The notes beneath the pieces were generated by a model. It was given only the letters and a program-made list of their open reading frames with translations. It did not search any database and was not told where the DNA came from. From Ruminiclostridium papyrosolvens C7 (lineage in GTDB: Bacteria; Bacillota; Clostridia; Acetivibrionales; DSM-1351): 64,000 nt of DNA. Position numbers and translations under genes: made by a program. Position 1 is the stretch's first letter, and each line of letters opens with the position of its first letter. Below, in pieces: positions 10,501 through 18,547 of the stretch. The stretch spans positions 124,001 to 188,000 of the forward strand of contig NZ_ATAY01000022.1 in NCBI RefSeq assembly GCF_000421965.1. Direction: 5' to 3'.

Positions 10501-10617
10501 TTGTATTCCGGCAAAAAAACCAACACCTATCATGACTATAATAAAAAGGGATATATACCTGCCAAAGGATTTCTTTATTTTTTTAAGAGTGTTTTTATAC
10601 AGCAAATTAATCACCAC
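7564..10617 (-). CDS. FtsX/MacB-like ABC transporter permease with large extracytoplasmic coiled coil
   Basis: A 1017-residue membrane protein with two FtsX-type domains. An N-terminal membrane segment (SLFIIVMIGVGFFAG, about 23-37) is followed by an extracellular region with a long predicted coiled coil (about 230-470, rich in K, E, N, A heptads). Then comes a three-segment FtsX block (about 490-630), a second extracellular domain, and a final three-segment FtsX block (about 885-1010). This arrangement is typical of Firmicute permeases that export or sense peptides and antibiotics. The start is GTG at 10617, overlapping the restored stop of the upstream ATPase by seven bases, so the two were built as a translationally coupled pair. 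A terminator follows. Probably controlled by the divergent TetR regulator. Confidence 0.85.
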   Translation of the reverse strand: MVINLLYKNTLKKIKKSFGRYISLFIIVMIGVGFFAGIQATTPDITGIADKYYKENNLLDFKVVSTLGLTDQDVNAIKKLKNVNAVIPSYSLDVLDTDKAIRIHAIEDGVNTFKLADGRMPQKGDECIADSKTYKTGDIIKITSDTDKKLKNKEFTVTGTVQSVLYLAEDYGNTTIGDGKLSSFIFINKDNFILDAYTEIYLIASGTGKTAAYSKEYDTEVSKLKDELLKIKSDRENARYQEIYTKADSEIRKNVTKLNDEKEKGEKKLADAKATLDENAGKLEKGKAELISNEAKLKKNTEKQNAEFASAKEKISAGWKDINNALNQNKIKKEEVDTKINELNSAIGAMNAQLSQLPVESQEYIRLNATINQYSEMQKGLQKLKESITTLTTQEAKLDKGINTFNSEIAKAKRKIEQGKIELTENEKKLKDGYAEYNKNLEKFNKEITDAQAKITDAEKDVSDIEKPKWHIFGREAAGGYSELKSGIDVVTSVAALFPFFFILIVMLMASNSMVRMIEEERSELGTLTSLGYKDGSIISTYLFYVLSASGLGAVVGFFTGCGIIPPLIYSTFRFNLPPLVTKYSMGTFTIILLITFALMSIVTVISCNKELKQKPSALMRPASPKNGKTIILERIKPLWGRLSFTWKVTLRNMFRYKKRAFMTIVGVAGCTALLLVGFGLRDSMNGVAEKQYGEIFRYDNMFILKDEIKNIQGDLESLLTREQIKEPLLLKQTALKCETTNKTHDAFLIVPANEEDFYKYFNLKTPSDGKQLTLNDSGVLITQKLSDVYNSGKGDTITVKDAENNSYKLTVSGVAENYTADYIYMNNQMYNKIFGKAASYNAIVSNHKTDETSFAEKLIDSGLILNVVFNGDLIKKVLDSNESLNSIILLIVVVASLLAIIVLYNLTSINISERTREIATLKVLGFTDEETNGYIYREAFILTLISIGVGLILGIYIHGLVIDVIGENSMVLFKKIKWLSFVLAALLTVIFSVVMQVVTYFKLQTIDMIESLKSVE

Positions 10618-11313
10618 ACAATCTCTGCGGCTTTTTTAGGATTTTTGTTTCTAATAACATCCACAACCGTGCCGTTTTTTATTTTTATTATTTTATCTGC
10701 AATATCTGCAATGACTGCATTGTGAGTAATTAAAACTGTAGTCATACCCATTTCCTTACAAGTTTTTTGTCAAAAGCTCAATAATCCTCTGTCCCGTTAC
10801 GCTGTCCAACGCACCCGTTGGTTCATCACACAAAAGCAACTTAGGATTTTTGGCAATTGCCCTTGCTATAGCCACTCTCTGCTGCTCTCCCCCGGATAGT
10901 TGAGTTGGAAAACTCGCCATACGTTCAGACAATCCCACCTGTTCCAAGACATTTTTAGGGTCAAGGGAATCCGGGCATATCTGACAGGCAAGTTCAACAT
11001 TTTCAAGTGCAGTGAGGTTCCCTACAAGATTATAAAACTGAAATACAAAGCCTATATCTCTTCTCCTGTAACTTACCAGCTTTTTTTTGTTGTATTTGTG
11101 TATTTCCTTACCGTCAACTATGATTTTTCCCCCACTTGGACTATCCATACCTCCAAGAAGATTCAGAACTGTTGTTTTTCCTGCTCCTGACGGCCCTAGT
11201 ATGACCACCAGCTCACCTTTTTCTATTGAAAAAGTACAACCATCAACCGCCGTAATTTTAATATCACCTACTGCATATTCCTTCTTAATATTTTCAAACT
11301 TTATAAGCGCCAT
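10611..11313 (-). pseudogene. MacB-type ABC transporter ATP-binding protein, frameshifted near the C-terminus
   Basis: ATPase partner of the adjacent permease. Read in frame from the ATG at 11313, it gives 185 residues with Walker A (GPSGAGKTT), LSGGEQQR signature and Walker B ([12 protein letters not shown]), and stops at 10756. It lacks the H-loop. The missing part is present one frame away: it reads [13 protein letters not shown], then IADKIIKIKNG, and ends at 10611, overlapping the permease start. Removing one base from the run of six A (T6 on the plus strand, 10763-10768) restores a 233-residue ATPase of normal length. Either a real frameshift mutation, a sequencing error in a homopolymer, or, less likely, ribosomal or polymerase slippage. 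If real, ATP hydrolysis should be impaired. Confidence 0.85.
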
Positions 11314-11333
11314 TTACTGCCTCCGATTTATTA

Positions 11334-11382
11334 AACACTGTGTTGACAATCCAACTTGAATATATTATATTTACAGTGTGAA
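11334..11382. promoter_or_regulatory. divergent promoters with paired operator-like repeats
   Basis: The plus strand shows TTGACA (11343-11348), 17 bases, then TATATT (11366-11371), driving the TetR gene. The minus strand shows a perfect TATAAT (11364-11369) with a weak -35 (TTGTAT) 17 bases away, driving the ABC genes. Two similar elements bracket them: AACACTGTGTT at 11334-11344 (a 5-base inverted repeat with one central base) and TTACAGTGTGAA at 11371-11382. Each covers one end of the plus-strand promoter, as expected for an autoregulating TetR repressor. The match is by eye. Confidence 0.6.
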
Positions 11383-11465
11383 ACTAATACAACAATCAGA
11401 ATTTTGATAAATGTAAGTTACCCGACAAATATTAAAAAAATGTTTAGAAAACAACAAATTATTTT

Positions 11466-12065
11466 TTGGTTAGTGGGAGGCCGGTATGGAAACAAAAAAT
11501 AGCGGACAGGCGTGTAAAATATACAAAGATGGTGATTAAAGACAGCCTTGTTAAGTTTTTAAAAGAAAAGCCCATATCAAAAATCACAGTTAAAGAAATC
11601 TGCGAAGATGCAGATATTAACCGCGCTACTTTTTACGCACATTATACAGATCAGTATGATTTACTTCAACAAATTGAAAATGAAATTATTGATGATATTA
11701 ATTTATACTTAAATGAATATAATTTCGAAGAAACTAATCTTATTGATATTAAAATAATTGAGAGAATTCTTGAATATATTGCAGAAAATTCAGAACTTTT
11801 TGACCTTTTGCTTAATCTAAACGGAGATATAAAATTTCAGCAAGAATTCATTAATATTATAGGACAACAGCATTTTCTTCCTATACTGGGAAGCAACTCA
11901 GTAAATAAAGATGATGCGGAGTATTTGTTTTACTTTCTAGCCTCCGGTGCTGTGGGTGTCATTCAGATGTGGCTTAAAAGTGGCATGAAAAAATCCGCCA
12001 GGGACATAGCAGAATTAATACTAAAAACCTCAAATAACGGCAGGACATCTTTTATGCCATCATAA
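11466..12065 (+). CDS. TetR family transcriptional regulator (probable frameshift at the 5' end)
   Basis: TetR-type repressor: the N-terminal helix-turn-helix reads DRRVKYTKMVIKDSL through ITVKEICEDADINRATFYAHY, followed by an all-helical ligand domain of the Firmicute type. It is divergent from the ABC exporter and probably controls it. The only in-frame start that covers the whole HTH is a TTG at 11466 without a ribosome site. A far better start is the ATG at 11486, behind GGGAGG, but it is out of frame and stops after 17 codons. Removing one base from the A6 run at 11494-11499 joins that ATG to the HTH as M-E-T-K-I-A-D-R-R, the usual start of such regulators. This is the second A6 shift in this locus. 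Confidence 0.8.
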   Translation: MVSGRPVWKQKIADRRVKYTKMVIKDSLVKFLKEKPISKITVKEICEDADINRATFYAHYTDQYDLLQQIENEIIDDINLYLNEYNFEETNLIDIKIIERILEYIAENSELFDLLLNLNGDIKFQQEFINIIGQQHFLPILGSNSVNKDDAEYLFYFLASGAVGVIQMWLKSGMKKSARDIAELILKTSNNGRTSFMPS

Positions 12066-12112
12066 AAAAAGTGGCTATTGCAAAACAAAATCAGTTTTGC
12101 AAAGCCACTTTT
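12065..12112. terminator. bidirectional terminator between convergent genes
   Basis: Long hairpin: AAGTGGCT + ATT + GCAAAAC pairs with GTTTTGC + AA + AGCCACTT. A-runs lie before it and T-runs after it on the plus strand, so it can end both the TetR gene and the convergent Ig-like protein gene. Confidence 0.8.
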
Positions 12113-12127
12113 CATGTATTTCAAATA

Positions 12128-13345
12128 TTAATATTCATCATCTTCTGTATCTTCATCGTATACAGTGATTTCTTCAGTCTTTTTTATATCTCCACAAGTT
12201 ATCGTGATTGTGGCTGTTCCGGCGCCTACCGGACTAATAAGACAAATGCCGTCCTCATCAGGTTCACCAACGGTAACAACCTTAGTATCTGATGAAGTAA
12301 CAGTAATGGTTCCCGGTGCATTATAAGGATCTTTTGAAATATATAATTCAACCGGACCATCACCTACATACAATTCAGTTTCATCAAAGTCACATTCAAG
12401 GTCTTCCAATACAACTTCTTTTACAGTAACCTTACAAGTTCCAACCAGCTTGTTTTTATCTGGAGTAGCTGTATTTTCATATATTGTTACGGTTGTAGTT
12501 CCAACTTTTAATCCTTTTAAATAAACGGTTTTATCCTCACTATACAGGTCAACAATTTCTTCGTCTTCCGAAATAAACAAGTAATTAACATCTGACCTAT
12601 AATTACTCATAAGCTCAAAAGCCCACATTGGGGAGCCTAAATCAACTGAGGTATCTCCCGACATTGTTGCTTTTTTTACAGTATACTTAATTGTACCAAC
12701 TGTTCTGGTAATCTTATTATAGGTTTCTTTAACTGTTACAGAATATGTTCCAGGCGCTTTTGCTGTAAAACTGTGTGAAATGAAATACATACCATCAAAT
12801 TGACTGAAACTTTCTTTCATAGAGAAATTCTTGTTATTGGAAACGTATGTATATGTTGCTTCGTTATTTCGGTAAGAGAATTCTATAGGTTCCTTTGAAG
12901 TACTGGTTCCCATAGGTAATACCGGTACGAAATCCTGAGATACGGTAGAATTTTTTACTGTAACGGTGCAAGTGCCAACTTTTGTTGTTTTGCCGCTTAA
13001 TTTCTGATTACAGGTAATAGTAGCACTTCCTGCTTTTACTCCTGTCAAATATGCAGCAGTTCCACTAGCCTTTACTTTTACTATATTATTATTACTTGAT
13101 GTAAAGCTATAAGTTGCGTTTTTTACTGAATTTGATACCTTCAAAGTATACTTGTCATCCTTTGAATAGTAATCAATACTACTAACAATACTTCCTGCTC
13201 CAATAGTCACTTTTGCTTGAATTGACGGTTTGGCAGCAGCGGCATTTGCTACATTTGTTGCTAATCCTGCCGGCAGAATCATGGTCATAACCAACACCAT
13301 GCAAATAAAAATCCTTGCAATTCTGTTTCTTTTCAATTGGTACAT
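12128..13345 (-). CDS. exported protein with Ig-like (BIG2-type) domains
   Basis: A 405-residue secreted protein. The signal peptide is MYQLKRNRIARIF followed by a hydrophobic run and an ANAAAA cleavage region (about residue 36). The rest is beta-rich and divided into three or four Ig-like repeats, recognisable by recurring VKASGTAAYLTGVKAGSATITC and VYLKGLKVGTTTVTI patterns, each ending in a GTCTVTVK-like strand, the hallmark of bacterial Ig-like group 2 domains. The C-terminus is very acidic (DEDTEDDEY). No cell-wall anchor, SLH or dockerin is seen, so it is probably released or loosely surface-associated. AGGAGG-type site GGAGG lies nine bases before the ATG. Function unknown; an adhesion or structural role is a guess. 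Confidence 0.8.
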   Translation of the reverse strand: MYQLKRNRIARIFICMVLVMTMILPAGLATNVANAAAAKPSIQAKVTIGAGSIVSSIDYYSKDDKYTLKVSNSVKNATYSFTSSNNNIVKVKASGTAAYLTGVKAGSATITCNQKLSGKTTKVGTCTVTVKNSTVSQDFVPVLPMGTSTSKEPIEFSYRNNEATYTYVSNNKNFSMKESFSQFDGMYFISHSFTAKAPGTYSVTVKETYNKITRTVGTIKYTVKKATMSGDTSVDLGSPMWAFELMSNYRSDVNYLFISEDEEIVDLYSEDKTVYLKGLKVGTTTVTIYENTATPDKNKLVGTCKVTVKEVVLEDLECDFDETELYVGDGPVELYISKDPYNAPGTITVTSSDTKVVTVGEPDEDGICLISPVGAGTATITITCGDIKKTEEITVYDEDTEDDEY

Positions 13346-13486
13346 AGGTTTAAACCTCCAAAAATTTTTTGTACTGCAATTTTACTGGGATATATTACCT
13401 CCCAATCTTCATTTTATTACAATTATATCATAATTCTGCTATTGTTCTTAATAAATTATACCTATTTTCATCATTTTTTTCCGTTT

Positions 13487-14437
13487 TTAATCACATCTTA
13501 TGATGGTGTCATAGAAGTTAGTATAATCTTCTCTTTTATTGTCTAAAAAAGCGATTGCTTCACGGGGATGCTTATTTAGTAATCCTGTGAGCATATATGC
13601 TACATCAAATCCCCAATTGTTTTCCTTTTTTATTGCAGGTATATGCTTTTCAATACATTCTATAATCGGCCTTAAATTATATTTGGGGTTCTTTAAAAAG
13701 CCCAAAATCAATTCTATAGGACAGTTTCCGGCTCCCCTGCCCAACCCCGCTATCGTCGCATCTATAAATTCAGCTCCATCGTTAATAGCTTCAATAGTAT
13801 TGGAATAGGCTAGCTGTTGATTGTTATGACAATGTATACCTACTTTTTTCCCCTCTGATTTCTCATACTGCATATATTTTTTTACCAGTTTATGTATGTC
13901 ATTTGAGTAAAGCGAACCAAAGCTGTCAACTATGTAGATGACTTCTACTTCTGATTTGGATAACTGTTCCAGAGCATTATTCAATATACTTTCGGATAGC
14001 AGTGATACTGCCATAATATTGACAGTAGTTTCATACCCTTTATCATGAGCATCCTTTATCATATCAATAGCTGTGGGTATTTGATGAGCATAAGTTGCTA
14101 CACGTATCATGTCAATTACACTATCTGTTTTCCTTAATATATCCTTGTGATAATCTGTTCGTTCCGCATCAGCCATCACAGAAATTTTCAATCCGGTATT
14201 GTTATCTCCTACGATTCGGCGTATATCGTTTTCATCTGAAAACTTCCAGGGTCCAAACTGATTACCGGTAAATATCTTTTTATCTGCCTTGTAGCCTACT
14301 TCCATATAATCTATATGTGAATCAACACACGTGTCATATACGGCTCTGACAAAGCCATCCTCAAAATTAAAATTGTTAACCAGTCCGCCATCCCTTATGG
14401 TACAATCCAATATTTTTATATTGTTATCGTATGACAT
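13487..14437 (-). CDS. HMGL-like (DRE-TIM) aldolase domain protein
   Basis: A 316-residue TIM-barrel protein of the HMG-CoA lyase / hydroxy-oxovalerate aldolase superfamily. The diagnostic start LDCTIRDGG (residues about 10-18) supplies the catalytic Arg and metal-binding Asp, and the metal-ligand HCHNN motif (GIHCHNNQQLAYSN) occurs near residue 200. A glycine-rich loop GLGRGAGNCPIE follows, as in this family. These enzymes perform metal-dependent C-C bond cleavage or condensation next to a keto acid. It stands alone with no pathway neighbours, so the substrate cannot be told. Similar stand-alone forms occur in surface-polysaccharide clusters, but nothing here supports that use. Confidence 0.8.
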   Translation of the reverse strand: MSYDNNIKILDCTIRDGGLVNNFNFEDGFVRAVYDTCVDSHIDYMEVGYKADKKIFTGNQFGPWKFSDENDIRRIVGDNNTGLKISVMADAERTDYHKDILRKTDSVIDMIRVATYAHQIPTAIDMIKDAHDKGYETTVNIMAVSLLSESILNNALEQLSKSEVEVIYIVDSFGSLYSNDIHKLVKKYMQYEKSEGKKVGIHCHNNQQLAYSNTIEAINDGAEFIDATIAGLGRGAGNCPIELILGFLKNPKYNLRPIIECIEKHIPAIKKENNWGFDVAYMLTGLLNKHPREAIAFLDNKREDYTNFYDTIIRCD

Positions 14438-14923
14438 GATAATCTTTCGCCCCTCTCTACTATCTTCAGCAAACAGATTTTTGAATAGAGTATACTGAAT
14501 TTATCTATAACATAAAATTATACATTAACCTTTAATAAAAAACCATATATTGTATAATTATTTATTTGTATCCAGTCAAAATATAGTAAAAATCTCATAT
14601 TTCTTGTTTTTTCCGTCTGAAATTTATGAAAAACAGAACTAATGGAACCAGTAACTTCCTTTTTCAACTTCATATATTCTTTACAGCTTCAATGGAACCG
14701 TTGTTCTCTACCATATTATTTACTGTGATTACTTTCTACATTAGCTAACACTACCTCTGTCCAGTCCACGGTCTTATGAAGTTTGTTATTAGAGAAGGTC
14801 CATAGACTTAAAATTAGAATTATTATGCAATATTTACTAATATTTAATTATACAAGCACTTTTTGTATATTGTAAAGATTTATGCATAATATTGAAATTA
14901 TTTGGTGATGAGATTTACTAATT
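14438..14923. other. intergenic region, no gene seen
   Basis: AT-rich 486-base stretch between two minus-strand genes. I see no convincing coding frame, hairpin with T-run or RNA motif. The only noted detail is AATGGAACC occurring twice (around 14640 and 14690). Confidence 0.4.
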
Positions 14924-15399
14924 TTATTTGAATGAAAATTGAACTTTACCTAGTATTTGTTCATCTTTCCTTATTTCAAGTGTATATTTCTCCCCGTGTA
15001 CCAGCTCCGGGAAATCAAAGTACACCCGATAAGATTTAAACATAAAAAAGCCGGGTCCTGCAAATATATTGAAGTCCTTTTGCATTGTTTTTTCGGACTC
15101 TGAAGTTAACACAGCTTTTACTCCGAACATATCATCAGCTTCCTTTTTTATCATTGCAAAATGAAGCTGATGTGTATTTTCAAAATAAACCGGTTCGCTT
15201 ATCCAGATACCATTTTCTGATTTACTTAGTGTTGTGCCTTTAATCTTTGACTCTACAGAGAGTGCATCTGTTTTTGTGTAAAAAGCATGGGATGAGTTGT
15301 AGAAATTAAATCTAATATTAAAGAAGCTATGACCAAACAAACCAGTTCCGATAAGTGCTAAGACTTTATTGAAATTAGGATAAGCAATTTCTTTTTCAC
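14924..15399 (-). pseudogene. small signal-anchored protein of unknown function, frameshifted near the start
   Basis: The downstream frame encodes about 138 residues (FFNIRFNFYNSSHAFYTK ... LEIRKDEQILGKVQFSFK), probably an extracytoplasmic beta-rich domain, but has only a TTG start at 15340 without a ribosome site. A GTG at 15399 sits five bases after GGGGG and opens with MKKKLLILISIK before a stop in its frame. One extra base somewhere between 15399 and 15362 (for example in the A5 run after the GTG) would join it to ALIGTGLFGHSFF, giving a normal hydrophobic signal or anchor. So the gene is probably frameshifted, or the sequence lacks one base. I recognise no family. Confidence 0.5.
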
Positions 15400-15649
15400 G
15401 AAATCCCCCTTTAATGTTAAATATTACATTTTTTTATAATTATACCATTTTGCTATTAATTATTCTAGCGTGATAAAAAGTACGGAGGTTTTCTATTCTG
15501 CAACAATTGCTATATAATTTATCTTTCGTAATACTAAATATATTGCTGAAATTTGATTATTAGGTTAACAAAAAATCTTAATTATTGAACACCATCTTCC
15601 CTAACAGAATAGTATATAAAAGAGAGTTTACAAAAAGGATGTGTATTTT

Positions 15650-16549
15650 ATGTACCCGGTATATCCTTACATAGGATTTGAAACAAAATGTGAAAAAGTT
15701 CCCTTAACCTTCCCTCCCCAACATCAAAATCGTCAGCCAGGAATTGAATATATAATGGACCCTAGGCCAATATATAACAATCCCGGTTACCGTGGTTCAG
15801 AAAAGCTCATAAACAAAGTAGCTGTAATTACCGGCGGGGATAGCGGTATCGGACGAGCTGCAGCCGTTGCCTTTGCAAAAGAAGGAGCTGATGTGGCTAT
15901 AATATATTTATATGAGCGTACTGATGCTTTAGAGACTAAAGCAGCCGTTGAATCACTAGGCCGACGTTGCCTAAATATTGAAGGAGATATACGAAGAGAG
16001 GAATTTTGTAAAGAAGCTATAGAAAAAACAGTCCGTTATTTTAATCGACTGGACATACTTGTTAATAATGCAGGTGTTCAATTTCCTCAGGACAGCATAT
16101 TAAATATATCAAAAGAGCAATTGGAAGATACTTTCAGAACAAATATTTTCTCCTTCTTTTACATGACGAAAGCAGCACTCCCTCATATGAAATGCGGGAG
16201 CTGTATCATTAACACCTCATCTATTACTGCTTATGAGGGGGAAAAGACATTAATCGACTATTCTTCTACTAAAGGAGCCATAGTTTCATTTACACGTTCC
16301 TTGTCGAAATCTCTTGTGGATAAAGGTATCAGAGTTAATGCCGTAGCCCCCGGGCCTGTGTGGACACCACTTATTCCCTCAAGTTTTTCCGCAGAAAGGG
16401 TTAAAACTTTTGGGGCCGACAATCCGATGAAGCGTGCCGCACAGCCTTTTGAGCTTGCTCCGGCCTATGTTTTCCTTGCTTCTGATGACTCTGCCTACGT
16501 AACAGGACAAACGATTCATGTGAATGGCGGGAAGATGGTTACTACTTAA
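15650..16549 (+). CDS. short-chain dehydrogenase/reductase (general stress protein 39 / YhdF-like)
   Basis: NAD(P)-dependent oxidoreductase of the SDR family, 299 residues. The cofactor loop TGGDSGIG lies near residue 60, LVNNAGVQ near 140, and the catalytic Ser and Y-x3-K are in NTSSITAYEG and DYSSTKGAI; the C-terminal VTGQTIHVNGG is typical. The 50-residue N-terminal extension with PPQHQNRQPGIEYIMDPRP is characteristic of the stress-related YhdF/YdaD/GSP39 subgroup. I prefer the ATG at 15650 (AAGGAT about ten bases upstream) to the GTG three codons earlier. Monocistronic, divergent from the frameshifted gene before it. Physiological substrate unknown. Confidence 0.88.
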   Translation: MYPVYPYIGFETKCEKVPLTFPPQHQNRQPGIEYIMDPRPIYNNPGYRGSEKLINKVAVITGGDSGIGRAAAVAFAKEGADVAIIYLYERTDALETKAAVESLGRRCLNIEGDIRREEFCKEAIEKTVRYFNRLDILVNNAGVQFPQDSILNISKEQLEDTFRTNIFSFFYMTKAALPHMKCGSCIINTSSITAYEGEKTLIDYSSTKGAIVSFTRSLSKSLVDKGIRVNAVAPGPVWTPLIPSSFSAERVKTFGADNPMKRAAQPFELAPAYVFLASDDSAYVTGQTIHVNGGKMVTT

Positions 16550-16595
16550 AATAAAAAGTAAATGGCATGCTAATATGAAGATAGTTTATCAGGAA

Positions 16596-16937
16596 TCACT
16601 CAATGACCTTTATAGTTTTAGCCTTCCCCTGAACAGGATATGATTCCATTACAGGGCCTTCAAAAACTACTTCAACCTTCATGCCTTCCTTCAATTCGCT
16701 TGTAGATACTTTTGTACTTTTATCTATGCTAACTGTTGCTTTATCATGTATGGTGTCGATTTCAACCTTCCCCTCCACCAAAACACCAGTTACTATTTTG
16801 TTATCATTCGTCAAGACCTTGGTAATTAGTCCCCGAATACCTATCTTTTCTTCATTTTTATTATTGGATGTTTTACTGCAACCCACCATATTGAGCATCA
16901 ACACGGTTGTAAGCACAATGATTAGTATTTTCTTCAT
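16596..16937 (-). CDS. DUF3221 (YobA-like) lipoprotein
   Basis: A 113-residue lipoprotein. It begins MKKILIIVLTTVLMLNMVGC, a hydrophobic signal ending in a lipobox with the lipidated Cys at residue 20. The mature part is one small OB-like domain ending in VEVVFEGPVMESYPVQGKAK, matching the conserved end of the DUF3221 family (E. g. B. subtilis YobA) as I recall it. The chosen ATG at 16937 has a perfect AAAGGAGGTG site; the open frame extends 31 codons further but without start signals. Function unknown. It lies 70 bases after the methyltransferase gene on the same strand. Confidence 0.8.
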   Translation of the reverse strand: MKKILIIVLTTVLMLNMVGCSKTSNNKNEEKIGIRGLITKVLTNDNKIVTGVLVEGKVEIDTIHDKATVSIDKSTKVSTSELKEGMKVEVVFEGPVMESYPVQGKAKTIKVIE

Positions 16938-17007
16938 ATTGAGGGCACCTCCTTTGTTATACTCTATTTGACGCAAGAGGCACTTACAAGTTCCATGGTA
17001 TCTGAAG

Positions 17008-17742
17008 CTAGTGTTTTCTTGATGATACAAGCAACATCATTGGTCTGCGGAGTTCATCCGACATTTCAGGGATAGCATTGAGTAAATCTTCTGCAGGTTG
17101 TGGTTCCACAAGTCCTGTTATTTCAAATCCTGCTTTTATGAGATTGTTTAAGTATGTCGTCAATGTTTTATGGTACTTTACAACTTCCTCACCCAGAAAT
17201 ATTGCCTTACGAACACCTTCGTTAAAATATTGGTCAACCGGCCAGTGTAGGCGGTTTCCACGGTTATCACAATACCAATCCTGTGGTCCTTGTGCAGTAA
17301 AAATCGGATGTTCCACTGAGAATACAAAGTCTCCGCCATTAACAAGGCATTTACTTACTTTACATAAAATGCTCTCAAATGACTGAATATAATGAAAAGT
17401 CAAAGAACTGATTACTATATCAAAAGAATCAGCCGGAAAATTAAAACCCTCAATTGGCATGCAGATATATTCAATATTTTCATACTTTGTTTTTTCCCTT
17501 GCTTCATTTAACATCTTTTGTGATATATCAATTCCCACAACTGACTCTGCACCATTCTCTACGGTATATCGACAATGCCACCCAAAGCCACAGCCCAAAT
17601 CTAAAACTCTCTTACCCTGAAAATCAGGCAACAGCTTTTTTAGTTGGTGCCACTCTCCCGCACCTGCTAGTCCTTTTTTTGAACGATCCATATTACTGTA
17701 TTTTTCAAAAAAAGTGTTATCATCATATTTATTTTGTTTCAT
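17008..17742 (-). CDS. class I SAM-dependent methyltransferase
   Basis: A 244-residue methyltransferase with the SAM-binding loop VLDLGCGFGWHC (motif I, near residue 43), GIDIS (motif II acidic region) and FDIVISSLTFHY (motif IV). This is the small-molecule type (methyltransferase-11/25 class), cytoplasmic. The start at 17742 is set by GGGGGAG four bases upstream; the ribosome site and start lie inside the end of the acetyltransferase gene (14-base overlap), so the pair is translationally coupled. Pairing with a Vat-like acetyltransferase suggests detoxification or modification of a shared xenobiotic, but this is inference. Confidence 0.86.
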   Translation of the reverse strand: MKQNKYDDNTFFEKYSNMDRSKKGLAGAGEWHQLKKLLPDFQGKRVLDLGCGFGWHCRYTVENGAESVVGIDISQKMLNEAREKTKYENIEYICMPIEGFNFPADSFDIVISSLTFHYIQSFESILCKVSKCLVNGGDFVFSVEHPIFTAQGPQDWYCDNRGNRLHWPVDQYFNEGVRKAIFLGEEVVKYHKTLTTYLNNLIKAGFEITGLVEPQPAEDLLNAIPEMSDELRRPMMLLVSSRKH

Positions 17743-18403
17743 TTGGCTCCCCCATAACAATCGATTTAAGCTTATTAATATCATCATTGCAAAGGTTTGG
17801 AATATTTTCTGTTATCTTCTGGATACTCCAATCCCACCACTTTATTTGTTGCAAATACTCTATGACTTCATCGTTAAATCTCATTTTTATAATCTTAGCC
17901 GGATTCCCTCCCACTATACTATAAGGCGGTACATCCTTTGTAACTACTGATTTTGCCGCTATTATCGCGCCATCTCCGATTTTTATACCGGGCATAATAA
18001 TAGCCTCGTACCCAATCCACACATCATTTCCAATTACCGTATCACCCTTATAGGGCAAATCCTTTAATTCAGGAATCCCTGCTTCCCAACCATTTTGGAA
18101 GATACCAAAGGGATAGGTTGTAAAGGCCTGCATTTTATGATTTGCACCATTCATTATGAACTTCACGTCGGATGCAATGGCACAGAATTTCCCAATAATC
18201 AGTTTATCCCCAAGAAAGTCATAGTGGTACAGAATATTTTTTTCAAACTTCTCCGGATTATTGTCGTTATCATCGTAGTAGGTGTATTCACCTACAATTA
18301 TATTCGGATTTTTTATAATATTCTTCAAAAAAGCAATTCTGGTGAATCCCTCCTTAGGATAAACAGTATCCGGGCTCGGCCCGTATTTCTTTTCTTCCTG
18401 CAT
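17729..18403 (-). CDS. Vat-like xenobiotic acetyltransferase (left-handed beta helix)
   Basis: Acetyl-CoA-dependent O-acetyltransferase of the hexapeptide-repeat xenobiotic acetyltransferase family; the closest family I recognise is streptogramin A acetyltransferase (Vat). Shared landmarks: GEYTYYDD, ILYHYDFLGDKLIIGKFC, the FIMNGANHKM segment carrying the catalytic His, WEAGIPELKDLPYKGDTVIGNDVWIG, and IVGGNPAK near the end. Length is 224 residues, the usual size (about 210-220). The start at 18403 has AGGGG upstream; an earlier in-frame ATG at 18427 lacks a good site. Whether it confers resistance is untested; many chromosomal Vat-like proteins have unknown substrates. Confidence 0.85.
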   Translation of the reverse strand: MQEEKKYGPSPDTVYPKEGFTRIAFLKNIIKNPNIIVGEYTYYDDNDNNPEKFEKNILYHYDFLGDKLIIGKFCAIASDVKFIMNGANHKMQAFTTYPFGIFQNGWEAGIPELKDLPYKGDTVIGNDVWIGYEAIIMPGIKIGDGAIIAAKSVVTKDVPPYSIVGGNPAKIIKMRFNDEVIEYLQQIKWWDWSIQKITENIPNLCNDDINKLKSIVMGEPNETK

Positions 18404-18547
18404 TAGAATTATCCCCTTTCTTAACAAATCTTGCCCATTTAAATTATGAGAGATAATAATATTATTCTATGATAATATAAAAAGTAATCTTGCACAACAC
18501 GACCCATGATTTCCAATAAAAATGGAAACATACAAGAGGAGGGCTGT

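Noticed and set aside
10756-10780. Programmed -1 frameshift at the ACA AAA AAC site of the exporter ATPase
   Set aside because: A -1 slip leads to a frame that stops after about eight codons; only a +1 shift or loss of one A gives the true C-terminus, so the classical slippery mechanism does not fit.
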